Shown one piece after another: positions 20,441 to 32,479 of a stretch of DNA of 44,007 nt. The position numbers were made by a program, and so were the translations under genes. The DNA comes from Welwitschia mirabilis. Lineage: Eukaryota > Gnetophyta > Gnetopsida > Welwitschiales. Every line of letters starts with the position of its first letter. Within the stretch, counting starts at the first letter, position 1. The notes beneath the pieces were generated by a model. It searched no databases, had not been told where the DNA came from, and saw only the letters and a list, made by a program, of their open reading frames with translations. Where the stretch lies: the NCBI GenBank assembly GCA_051453625.1, contig JBOZIK010000001.1, positions 231,715,586-231,759,592 of the forward strand, given 5' to 3'.

Positions 20441-21892
20441 CTTAAAGCTCATTTATTTAGTCCTCTATTTTAGGTGTCAAAATTACTACATATGTTGTCA
20501 TAGTTTCTAGAAGAAAAGGGTCTTACACATGTGCATTTTGATATATAATATTGTCTATAAGTTTATTCCCTTTTTCTTCCTCATTATATGTAAAAGACAA
20601 ATACACATATAAACAACTTTTCTATTTTCTTCAAAAATAATAATAGTGATAGCATATTCTTTTATCTACTTTGTTTCTATACTAATATTGTGTTTTTTAA
20701 TCTTCTTCTCATCTTATTAAAAAACCATTATTATCCCTTAGTTTTTATAAACATTAAAATTCAAACAAACAAATGATTATCACTTTTTTTTCTTTTCTAA
20801 ATCTTAATAAAACTTATAACCATTGATGTCCTAGTTATAAAAACATTGTTTAAAATGTAGATTGACTATTAATGACATTAACCAAAGTTTTAGCCTCTTA
20901 GAATAGAGAAAAATAAAAAGGGAAAGAGAAATAGTAAGAGAATTTTGTTGAAATAACTCATCTTTGTTATTGTTAGAAACCAAATTAAGGAAATCTCGCT
21001 AACCAAAAAGAGATTTCATGTTATGCACATTAAAAATTTCAGTTAAATTTTATCAAACTTAGTCAAACTAAAACAATTAAATTGAGTTAAATCCTAAAGT
21101 CCCATTAATAAAAAATAAAAGAGAATTGTTTAGTTTGAAATTGCACCATCTTAATAGTTCATAGATGTTGTAGATCCCTTTTGGAAATGTCACAATTTAA
21201 GTTGATCGGGTTGTCATGTTAGAAACTATTACTGGTGAATAGCATGAGTTTCCATAACTAGTTAAATAATGATTAGATTAGCATGAGTTATCATGAGTAT
21301 GTGAATCACTCTATAGCTAATGGCTTACTCATGCATGGTAGGTCACATATTGAAAGTCAGCATCCTTAAGTTAAAATCTTTTTTTTTTTTAAGCATTTCC
21401 CTAAGTCAGTAACCATTTCACTCAGTAGACCAAGTGAATGAGTCAGACAAGTTGTAAAATTTTATTGTGAATAATAGGAAGTCATTTTTATTTTTTATTT
21501 TCTTTTTTGATGTTTTTGAAATAAAATAAACCCTATAGTTCACAAAAATGCATAGACATACTTAGGAACTAGCTCTTAATACTTCATTTTCAATTAGTTG
21601 ACAGTTAGAGATCAAATTTGAGAATAGCATGGGCATAGAGAGGTAGACACTTTTTTACTTAGCATTCTTTTTTAAACTTAATAATCTAATCATCAACTAA
21701 AATAAGATTAATTAGATTGGATGTCTATAACCTTACCCATCATGCATAATATTGTACTCAATATTCACACACTTACCATTGGTATATAATACTATACTCA
21801 ATGAGATTCATAAAGAATGCCAATGAGTAACATAATAGCGTACTTAAGGAGATTCACATAAAATACCAATGAGTGACATAACACCATGCTAT
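20441..21892. other. CACTA interior, nothing recognised
   Basis: AT-rich with many stops. Short repeated words CATGAGT / CATGAGTTATCATGAGT (21240-21310) and CCAATGAGT(A/G)ACATAA (21820-21880) occur. Confidence 0.4.
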
Positions 21893-21925
21893 AGAAAAGG
21901 GGAGATTTTGTTATAATTAAGAATA
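21893..21925 (+). other. Possible polypurine tract and start of an LTR
   Basis: AGAAAAGGGGAGA is followed within a few bases by TGTTATAATTAAG (21909 on), the layout of a copia PPT next to a 3' LTR. No partner LTR, PBS or coding remains were found, so this could be the stub of a retroelement nested in the CACTA element. Confidence 0.35.
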
Positions 21926-22980
21926 TACATGGGGAAGAACAAGTCTATTGCAAGTACAAAAAAAAAATGAAGTTCCAAGTAGATTGACACTCATAACATA
22001 GATGTTATATATGCTATGTTGTTATCATTTGTACAAGTTGAAAAATGCATCTCTAGAAGAGGCTATTTAATTATACATAATATTTTATTGAGCTTAATCA
22101 ATCAATTTATTTATTTAAGAGTAAAATTTTGCAAATATGTATAGTTTTTTTTCTTATGAAAATAAAAATTGAGTCCTTTCTATATAGTTAATCTCATTAT
22201 CGATACAATTATTTTCACTTCTAAACTCCAATGCAAAAACTGAAATGTAGATGAAAATGATAGTTTCAAAGATAAAGTTTCAATCTTAACCAGAGTTATA
22301 ATTTCTATATCATTGATTCATAGGCCATAAAATAAGTTTAGGTTAACATAAATCTCATCCTTTATTTTTCTTTATAATGACTTCCAAGAAACAAAGACAC
22401 ATCAAAGAAAATGATGGAGGACTAACAAAATGTAGAGAATAAGCACCACGATGCAAAAATGGAAAACAAAATTATGTAATGTCAAAGATTAAGAAACTAA
22501 AGGGAAACTTAATCAACAAAAAACTAGAATACTATATACATTTTTCTTTAACATACGTCTCTCTTACTCTATTTTTCATTTTCTTATTTCCTATGATTGC
22601 TTTTCCTATCTGCATATCAAACATAAGATCTTATCTACGATGTGAAGTTTAGTCATAAATTCTTTCTTAAAAACCATTCATATGGTTTTACAACATAAGG
22701 AATCAAAATCCAGCATGTTCATGATTAAAATTTCAATTTCTTAGTAGGTATTCTTGACTCCTTATGATCGTGTTTTATGAATTCCAAACATTCTCTAATT
22801 AGAATTTAACTAGTGACTGGTTTGATGAATTCTACGATTTCTTTAGTCTATACAAATAAGACACTGGATGAACAAAAGGAGGGTTTGAAATTAAGGTTGT
22901 GATACCTAATATGCGAGAAGAGACTAAACGAGGAAAGCACTAAGAAATGGGCTTCTTTACTGATGCAAATAGCTTGTTCT
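21926..22980. other. CACTA interior right part, nothing recognised
   Basis: AT-rich. If the preceding LTR start is real, the first few hundred bases may be LTR sequence. No coding trace was found. Confidence 0.4.
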
Positions 22981-23290
22981 ATGTTTCCATAGTCATGAAA
23001 CTTCTTTACTAAGGCATTTATTTTGTAAAACCGATTCAAAGTTTTTAAAGGTGTTTATACAAGAAAATGCCTTAAAACGCTTTTAAGGTATTTCCCAATG
23101 TAAATGCCTTAAAAGCCTTTTAAGGCATTTTATATAGAAACGCCTCAAATATATTTCTAAGGAATTTTTATTAAATTGCCTTAGAAATGCCTTAAAAGCA
23201 TGTAGGCTTTTAAGGTGAAGCTTTTTAAGGGGTTTTCTAACAAAATGCATTAAAAGTATTTAAGGCATTTCTTGAGGCCTTTTAGCCTAT
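22981..23290. repeat. CACTA right subterminal repeats
   Basis: At least ten copies of AAGGCATTT / AAATGCCTT variants in both directions. A near-perfect palindrome at 23102-23130 has 14-base arms, AAATGCCTTAAAAG, around one central base. It mirrors the left subterminal region. Confidence 0.8.
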
Positions 23291-23303
23291 ATTTCTAGTA
23301 GTG
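23284..23303 (-). repeat. CACTA right terminal inverted repeat
   Basis: On the minus strand it reads CACTACTAGAAATATAGGCT. It is followed on the plus strand by AAA, the right copy of the target duplication. Confidence 0.88.
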
Positions 23304-26055
23304 AAATAACACACATTCACATATTAAGGATAAAAATTTTATTCTAGGCTTAAATCCATGGTAAAATTGAATAGCAGCTTAAAAGAATATTAACTAGTCT
23401 AAACATAGCTTAAACAAGATTAATAAGCTTTAAATAAATGATAACCATCAATGTCATTATTTTATAGGTAGTGAAAGTTAATGATGAGGCTTAAAATTCA
23501 AGGACAAGAGCTCAAGCGATGAGCCATGAAGCCATAGGAAAGAATAAATAATTAAGAAAAATGAGGAAAAATATAGTTGAAAGTGGCAAGAACTATATAG
23601 CAACTAAAATAAATGGATTAAATAGGATATTCCATGAGCCATGGCCATAAGAGTTTATAAGTAATTATAATAATTACAAAATACAAAAATTAAGTGAACT
23701 CTTGTGAATCCACTGGCCCTCATGTAAAAGCTATAGAACAGAGTTTGCTTTCTACAGGAAAAACATGGAAAATAAAATAGATTTCCACCATACTATCAAC
23801 TATTAATTAAGAATAGTAAAATAGAGAATAAACTTTTTTATTAATTCACAAAATACCTAAAATTAATTGGATTTTCATCAACTCACCAACTGCCATTCAA
23901 AGGTCATGAATAAAAAATAAAATAATTTGTTAAATATAGAAAAGAGTGGAAATGCATAAACTTTTACCAAATTACTAAATGCTAATCAGAGGATATAAAA
24001 GAAAAAAATAAAATACTTAGATATTTTAGAAAATGCAAGAGATATAACAAGAAGATAGGGAAGCCACAAGAAAAGAAAATAAGTTAGAAAAATTTGTGAA
24101 AAGCAAAATGTCCATAAAGGTACAAAGTAAAGGGACCCTACAAAGCTCTTAAACTTAGGCCTTTGTCAAATGTCTTCAACTTTGATAACTAGATGTACCA
24201 CATTTCACCTTTTAACATAACTAGTAACAACTCATGACTACAAATTCTGTAGGTCCAAAATAAAGACCTTAGTAAAAAATAAGATTTCTAAGACTTGAAT
24301 GTAATACTTTTTATACTAAAAATATGAGATAACCTAATATAAAGCTATACTAGATAGAATACAAAGGTTATAAGAATATGAACCAAACAAGACTCAACTA
24401 AGATATCCTACCTGAAACTAAGGGGTCTTAAAATAGAAGGAATTGATCAAGAGAACTAGTGAATAACCCTTAAATTTACAAAACCTTAAAAATTCAAGAA
24501 TTAACTTAGAAAGTAGTTAGAGATTAGGCTAATAAGAACCAACTTACTATACATGATTTTATGCAGAAAGATAAAATAAGAGCCAACACAATGTATTCCA
24601 AATCCTTTAGCAAAAAAGAATGATAAGTATCAAAATAAATCAAACACTTTAAAATATAACTGAATGTCAATAAGTTATAAGAGTTCAACAATATTTCATC
24701 ATACAAATTTTAAACTTATAGAAGTGCTCAATCAATAATTACCATAGACCACTATAGGTAAAGATATAAGTTATAAATAGCATAACATGTATGCATAAAT
24801 CTTTTACCAATAGCTAGATCAAGTAATAATACAAAATTACAATGGCTTAATGAAAATAAAACACCATTTCTATTCTAATATGAAAGAAATAAAATGGTCA
24901 TAGCCATGATATAAAAGTATAACTTTTTAGATCTTACAAAAAAGTAAGGCCTTAGAGCTAATACAGTTATGAGGATTTCTCAACCTTAGATACACTGAGG
25001 CATAAATTTTACTATATGTACATATGTATAATCTGTTCTAGCAACTAGTAGCTACTACAGCTTTGCATCCAATCTAGGACATATAGGTGCTTTAGGACCT
25101 ACACAATAACAATATGAATTGAGAACTATAATTACACAGGGGTCCTAGTAAGGCCTAACTAATAAGGAGCACAAGAACAAAATTCAATTCCATGCAATGA
25201 GGAATCTTTCATAGAAATAAAACATACTTTCATGCATTTCAAAATAGACTAGGCATTAGATTTCTTTCCCATTTAAGGCTCTAACCTTGATGTCTCAAGA
25301 GAGACTCTAGTCTATGAGGCTCATAAAATTGTTGACTCTAGCTAGGATTCATAATACTTAATTCTCCACAAGCTTCACCATAATAACAATTATCAATATT
25401 AAAGTAACATAACTTCTGTGGAAGACTCTCATCCAACATTAATGGAATAGTTAATATACAACATAGAGATTTTATAATAAGAATATAAAATCCAAATCAC
25501 TTGAATTTACATAATCAGACAATTAAACTTAAGAATATATATAAACTAAATAAGGATAAAATCATAGGAAGGAATAAAAAGGTAATCCACACATAAATAT
25601 AAGAACTCAAGAATAACTTAAGAGATGCAGGAAGCAAGACCATATAAGAGATGTAATAAGATCAAGGAGCATACCTACACTTTAACCTATAATTTTGAGT
25701 GAAGTTATTAATATAATAATCAATTAATAATACCCAAATTCAAAAAAAATAGAGAGAAAACTAGGTAATAAAGGACTAGTTATAAAAGAAAAGAGGATAA
25801 TAAATGGATTATAATTAGCAAATACTCTAAGAGCTTTAAGAAAACAACTTAGATTCACTACCCTACTCCCACTACACACTTAGCCACTAAGTAAAACTAC
25901 ATAATTTGAATTATTTTACCAAAATAATTTAATTATCATTAATGAAAGAGGTAAATTTCTAATGCTTGTTAAAAATTCATAGATATTCACAACCAAGTTA
26001 AAAGTTTGCAACTCAACTATGGATAAAAATAATAGAAAGTTACAAGCATGATAAA
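23304..26055 (-). repeat. Gypsy LTR B, right part, end truncated
   Basis: Continues LTR B after the CACTA element and aligns with LTR A (about 246-1769, then 10171 on) and LTR C. Around 26040-26060 it breaks off after CATGATAAATATTTCAGTC and passes directly into LTR C. The final 150-200 bases, including the outer CA end, are missing. It contains the intact counterpart (about 24794) of the copia insertion site. There is no gene. Confidence 0.78.
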
Positions 26056-27305
26056 TATTTCAGTCTAAACTAATAGAGACTATAATTTAAACAAGCTATT
26101 ACATGCTTACGTGGTAAATCATGGAAGTTATATAAGATAAATAAATAATTAATAGAGATAAATAACAATAATCATAGAGCTCATAATATGGATTAGCATG
26201 ATAATTAGCCAATTAAAATAGCACACAGTAGCATATTAATGTTAAAAATTTTATTTGAAGCTTAAATCCACATTAAAATTTAATAACATCTTAAAACAAA
26301 ATTAATTGATTTAGTCATAGCTTAAATAGGATTAATAAGATTTAAATAAATTCTAATCATCAAAATTGTTTTTTTTAAGGTCATAAAACTCAATAATGAG
26401 CTAGAAATTTTAGGACAAGAGCTCAAGCTGTGATCCGTAAGTCAAAATAAAGAATAAACAATTAAATAAAAATGAAGAGAAAATACAAGTCTAAGTGATA
26501 GAAACTACATAATAAATTAAATGAATAGGCCAAATGGAATCTACCAATAGCCATAATTCATGGGAGTTTACAAGTAATTGTAATAGTTCTAAAATATGGA
26601 AAATTAAGTGAAATCCTATGAAGCCATTAGTTGTCATGCAAAAGTCACAGAAAATAATATATTTTTTTAATACTTAGAAAAAGCATGGAAAATCAAATAC
26701 ATTTTCACTATACTATAGTTTACTAATGAAGAGCTGTAAAAGTAAGAGTAAATTTGTTTATTAATTTATAAAATACCAAAAATTGATTGGATTTCCATCA
26801 AATCACTAATATCATTTTAAAACTATGAAAAGAAAATAAAATGATAAAGTTCAAAAGATATCAAAAAATGCATAGAAATCATAGAACATCAATCTAAGGT
26901 TGTAGAAGGAAAAAATAATTAGATATTTTAGAAAATGTGAAAAAGATGGAAACAAGATAAGAAAGCTAGGAAAAATAAAATAACTTAGAAATATTTGTAA
27001 AAAGCAAAAAGTCTGTAGAGACTAGAAGTAAAGAAACCTTGTAAAGGACTTAAACCTAGGAATTTGTCAAATTTATTCAACTTTGATAACCAAATATGCC
27101 AAATTTCCCTTTTTAACATAACTACTAACAACTCATCATCAATAATTCCATAGGCCTAAAATAAATACCTAAGCAAAACAATGAGGTCTATAAGGCTTGG
27201 ATATGGTTCTTTCTTCACTAAATAGATAAGATGACCTAATTTAAAGATTCACTAGGTAGATAAAGGCAAATTTTATAAAGATATGGATCAAATAAAACTT
27301 AATCA

Positions 27306-27405
27306 NNNNNNNNNNNNNNNNNNNNNNNNNNNNNNNNNNNNNNNNNNNNNNNNNNNNNNNNNNNNNNNNNNNNNNNNNNNNNNNNNNNNNNNNNNNNNNN
27401 NNNNN
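27306..27405. other. Assembly gap (100 N) with duplicated flanks
   Basis: The 74 bases before the gap (27232-27305) recur almost unchanged after it (27406-27479). Either the two contig ends overlap and were not merged, or a short tandem duplication lies here. Confidence 0.95.
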
Positions 27406-28052
27406 ATGACCTAATTTAAATATTCATTAGGTAGATAAAGGAAAATTTCATAAAGATATGGATCAAATAAAACTTAATCAAGGTATCCTACCTAAAACTA
27501 AATCCAAGGAATTTTGAAAGAGAATGAATTTGTCAAGAGGACTAGTCTACAATCCTTAAAGTTATGAAACCTTAGAAATTCAATAACTACTTAGAAAATA
27601 GTTAGAGATGAGGCTAATAAGATCTAATCCACTACGCATGCCTTTATACTAAAAGTTAACATAAGAGTCAAAGGTAATGTATTATAAGGACTTCAATAAA
27701 AAAGAAAGAAAGGTATTAAAATAAGCCAAATACTTCAAAATATAATTAAATTCCAATAAGTTATAAGAGTTCAAAAATAGATCATCATATAACTTTCAAA
27801 CTTATAGTATCGCTTGGCTAATAATAATCATAAATTATAAATAAATTGATTATAGGTAAAGATATAGGTCATAATAAACTTAAGGTATACACATCAAAAA
27901 ATTTTACCAACAACAAGGCTGAATAATAAAAGATCATTTCTATTCCAATATTAAATAAATTAAATGTTCATAGACATGATACAAAAGTATAATCTTTTAG
28001 ATCCTATAAAATAATAAGCCCAAGAGCCAATAAGGTTAGCAGGATCTCTTAG

Positions 28053-28088
28053 TATGTATGTATGTATGTATGTATGTATGTATGTATG
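28053..28088 (+). repeat. (TATG)9 microsatellite
   Basis: Nine perfect units in LTR C. LTRs A and B have a non-repetitive CTTAGACACAC-like sequence at the same place, so it arose in this copy only. Confidence 0.95.
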
Positions 28089-29300
28089 TTGTAAGGATTA
28101 TAGCTCAACATGACCATATGGAAACATAAAACTTTGGAAATACATTCTAGAAACTCATAGATAATGCTACTTTGCATTTAATCTAATTCCCATAGATGTT
28201 TTAGAACCTATAAAATGATGGTATAGAATGAAAACTATGTTTAACCACAATTTCTAGTATGGTCCAAATAAGAAGGAGTATAAGGAGACAAACCAATTCC
28301 ATCTAATGAGAAATATTTCATGAAAATAAAATAGACTCTCAAAAATTTCAAATATATTAGCCATTATATTTCTTTCTCATCTGAGGATCCAACCTTAATG
28401 TCTCAATAGAGACTCCAATCTCTAAGGTTGACATAATTGTTTCCTCTAGCTAGGAGTTACAATAATTGACTCTATACAATCCCCACCATAACAACAACTA
28501 TTAATATTAAAGTGATATAAATTTTATCTAAGACTCTCAACCAACATCAATGTAATAATGAATACATTACATAGAGAGTCTAAAAGTAAGAAGATAAAAA
28601 TCAAACCACTTAAATTCACATAATTAGATAATTAAGGTTAAGAATATATAGAAACCAAATAAGGAAAAAAGAAAGAAATGGAATAAAAAGGTAATCCACA
28701 CATGAATCCAAGAACTCAGGAACCATTCAAGAGATGTAGAGAATAGGATCATACAAGATATGTAAGAAGATCAAGAACCATGCTTGGACTTCAAGCTATA
28801 ACATCAATTGAAATTCTCAACTTAATAATTAACTAACAAGACTCTAATCTAAAAAAATTAAATTATGAAAGAAAGCACCCTGTTTTTTAAAGGAAAAAAG
28901 ATAATAAATGGATCCAACAACATCTTTAGAAGATTTGATTACTAAAGATTCTAATAGATTTAAGAAAATGTCTTAGATCCACTACTCTATTCCCGATACA
29001 TAATTGGCCATTAAGTAAAGTTGCATAATTTAAATCATTCTACTAATATAACTCAATTCTCATCAATCAAAGAGCTAAAATTCCAATGCCAATTCAAAAT
29101 TCAGAGATATTAATAGCCAAATCAAGATTTTACAACTTAATTATGAATAAAATAAATAGAGAGTCATCCATCATGATAAATATTTTAGTCCAAACATCCG
29201 ACCCATGCAACTAAATATATGTTAGCTTTTTAATGTAGGTTAATTGACCTTACATAATTAGTAATTTATATTATTTTAAATTTTTATTAATGGAGTAATA

Positions 29301-32300
29301 TTTTCTTAAATATTGGGCCTAAGAATCTAGACATGATGAGAATTCCTTGCTATTTGCTAAACCTATGTTGTTGATTGCCTTTATCTATCTTAAACTCAGC
29401 ACTCTAAATTTTGTTATGCATAATTGTGATTGATAAATGGATCTTAATTACAATGGCATAATGTCATGAATCTCTTTAATTGTATTATTGTTTTAAAGTA
29501 AAAATTAATGAATTAAAATTTAAGATAATTTGCTTATATTCAATCACAAGATACAAAAAGTAGTACTTACAAGTACTCACTAGATTTCAAAAATAATGAC
29601 ATAGATAAGTATGGAGTTCTAATAAGATAATTAATTACAGTTTATAAGTTAATGGATTTTTTGGAAGTTAATTATAATATTAAATTCTTATGTGACTATA
29701 TTTTTTTTTCTAGATATAAATAAATGCAAGGAAAAAACTACTTGTTAAGAATAAAGGCTTTACCTATGTCTTAAGGAAAGCACCGTTTCTTTTATTTTTC
29801 TTTCACCTTTTGGAATTTTTAATCTAATAAAGAGTTGTAGCTTATAACTTCTAAAGTAATTTAATCTAACTAACTTACTTTCTTACCAATTTTAAATCTA
29901 TCAAAATTGAAATTTACACATTTGAAGGATCGAACATAGTTACAATGATGTAGTTGCTAAGTTCATTAATGGCCTCATATATGTCGATGCCTCTAATATA
30001 ATTTCTTCATGTATTAACAAAGATCATAATTTAATACTATTTATTAAAAATAGGAAATTTTTAATACTTTGAATTATTTTTAGATAAAAGGAAAAAAGAA
30101 ATGTGGAATAGATGGGAGAAACTAAGGTGGATAAGAAAGGAAGAAAAAGGAGTAAACTTTACTAACTCAAAGAGCAGGATGAGATCAATGTCCCACGAAA
30201 ATTACCTTTATCAAGTAATGATAAATGTATGAGTCTAAGGAAAAGGCACTAAAGATGGATATATCTAAATTAAGAATATTAAAAAGGTATATATTTGATG
30301 AAAATAGCCTTTTTAATAAAGAAGAAATTTCTCTTCCATGCCCTAAAAATAAAAGATGGATGAAGGGCATAGGATTCTTACATTAGGTGTAAAAAGGTTA
30401 AGGTGGATGAAAAGGGAAATAGTTAAAAGGGAATAAAAGCCCTAATAAAAAAGAAGAAAACTAAAAGGAATGATTTTCCTTAAGACATAGGAGGGGCCTT
30501 TATAGTTGAAAATTAATTCTTCTAGTGCCAAAATGCTAAAAGCTTATATGCTGAATAAATACTAAAAATATTACTAAATAATGTAAGAAAATTGAAGAAA
30601 CTAAAATTTTGTATAACCTAAAGTAAGATTAAATCATTCAAATCAAAACAAAGGTTTATTAAAGAACTAGTAGAGGTTATCAAGTCTTCAACTAGCTTAG
30701 TTCAAAATGCATTATCAAGATCAACTCTTGATGAAGTTTACTTGAATTATTTAGGTTAAAAATTGAAATAAGATGGCTATTACTTATTGTAAATTATTAG
30801 GAATTATTAGAATTAAAAAAATAATAAATCCATAGTATGCTAAAACAATACATATTTCTAATTATTACTAAATATCCTAGTTTATGTTTAGCTATGTAAG
30901 TAGGAGTAAATTAAAGTAGCATTACTTTAACACAATATAGTATTCATGCAAAGAAACACATTTAATAATAATATTAGCTTCTTAGAATTATATTAAAATG
31001 TCATCAAATGTTTATAAAAATGTATTGATGAGCAAGTATTTTTCCTTTGTAAGTAACAATAGAGAGCTAAAGATGCTAATCATGCCCTTTTCAGGATGCA
31101 CTATAAAGAAACATTTCCTTTTGCTCCTTTAGCCTTTTTTAACTCCCTTAAGTTCTTTTTGTAAAAACTTCCTATCTACCTTCCTCCCATTTTCTTTTAT
31201 TTCCTCCATTATATCCTTTTTTATTAGGTATTTTCCTTTCTTTTCTCTTTAAAAATAGCCAATGAGATAAATCTAGAAGCTTATATCCATAAGCTCAAAC
31301 CAAAAGCACCTTCATAAATTAAAATTACTTAATTGACTAACACTAGCTTAAATATGAAACTTTAAACTAGATATTAAGTTAGTTATTAATTATAAAATAA
31401 GCCAAGCCAAATATTAATCCAAAACTAAAATTCTAGATTTAATCTTTGTTCACCACTAAAAGTGTGACCCTTATTCTTAACAACCTTAACTAACTTTTTA
31501 GCTATAGTTATATTACACACATAAATATCATCATTGTTATTCTCTTAACTAAGTGCAAAAATTTGAAGGTTTACATTGAAAAATCTTGATTTATTGAAGG
31601 ACTCCTTTGAATCTTTCACTAGTGCCATGATAGATTTGATGACTCCCATTAAGGGATCTTAAGTTTTTAGTAATCTTCATTAAACCACCTTTTCAGAAGA
31701 GTAGAAATTACTTAAATATGAAGATCCATTTTATGATTCTCTATTTTAAACTTATTCTTAATGATTCCACCCCTCTCCAAATCGCATTTTTGCTAATGAT
31801 TTACAATCACATCATCTTTATCACATACAATTTACCTTTTATTACCCTTTCATTATCAAATCACTAGTCTTTTTACATCATTAATCTTGTAAACATAAAT
31901 TTATTTTAAAATATTTTTTATGGGGATTTTAATTTTTTTAATTATGTGAATTTATTGCAAAGGCAAGTATAGGTGGTTTTCCATCTCTAAGTAAAGAATA
32001 GCTATGTTCTTGTCATTATTTATTTGCAAATTTCATTTTCTCCCATGTACAATTCCTTTCTTTTTAAGGGAATCTCAACTTTATGTAAAACATTTAGATG
32101 CATTATTTTCTCTCTAGTATCGCTTTCATTTTAAACATTCAGAAGCATGCAAATCTTAACTTGGTGGTAGAAAGTATTTAAGAGAAATTTTATGGAAAAT
32201 TTTCAAATTATTATTATGACTTTTATAGTATATTACTCTATAGTTGTTTTTCTTTACAAGAATAATGGCATGTTCATTAATGAATTTCTTTTAAACATTT

Positions 32301-32479
32301 TACACTTTGAATTGCCTATTTAATATATGTAAAAATTTTATTTTATTAAAATCTCTTTTAAGTAGGAATTTGTACAATTATTTTAAAATTGCTTTAACTT
32401 AAAAACTATGATATTATATCAAATTGTAAAATCATTTATTTCTAAATTTTAAGAAAGTAATTTTAGATTTCTATTTATC
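29301..32479. other. AT-rich stretch without recognised features
   Basis: About 3.2 kb with stops in all frames. A purine-rich part (about 30070-30480) contains short frames of Lys/Arg/Glu. A pyrimidine-rich part (31110-31260) looks like its loose complement. T-rich sequence from 31900 leads into the next ORF remnant, as in the copia element at 1770-10170. No LTR ends, PBS or RNA gene were found. Confidence 0.45.

Larger units (their letters stand above)
13851..23303. mobile_element. CACTA (En/Spm-type) DNA transposon carrying a host-gene fragment
   Basis: 9453 bp. The left end reads CACTATAAGAAAAAGAGGCT; the right end, inverted, reads CACTACTAGAAATATAGGCT. These are the short CACTA-superfamily terminal repeats. 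Both sides are flanked by AAA (13848-13850, 23304-23306), the 3-bp target duplication of this superfamily. LTR A and LTR C read AATTAAAATA(G/T)CACAC straight through at this place, which is the empty site. Both ends have dense subterminal AAGGCATTT / AAATGCCTT repeats. A second copy of the left end is at 38234. The interior holds two gypsy fragments and a 3-ketoacyl-CoA thiolase fragment. No TNP2-like transposase was recognised, so it was probably mobilised in trans. Confidence 0.9.
26056..29300 (-). repeat. Gypsy LTR C, third tandem copy, both ends truncated
   Basis: Starts at a point equivalent to about position 150 of LTR A (some 255 bases into the LTR). It runs to about 29300, where similarity to the LTR A end (ATTAGTAATTTATAT) fades. 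It contains the empty sites of both other insertions: AATTAAAATAGCACAC near 26210 for CACTA, and TTTTACCAACAAC near 27900 for copia. An N-gap (27306-27405) and a TATG microsatellite lie inside. Confidence 0.75.

Noticed and set aside
29301-32479. Search for a host gene in the longest unexplained stretch
   Set aside because: Both strands were read for long frames, splice-bordered exons and known motifs. Nothing stood above the AT-rich background.
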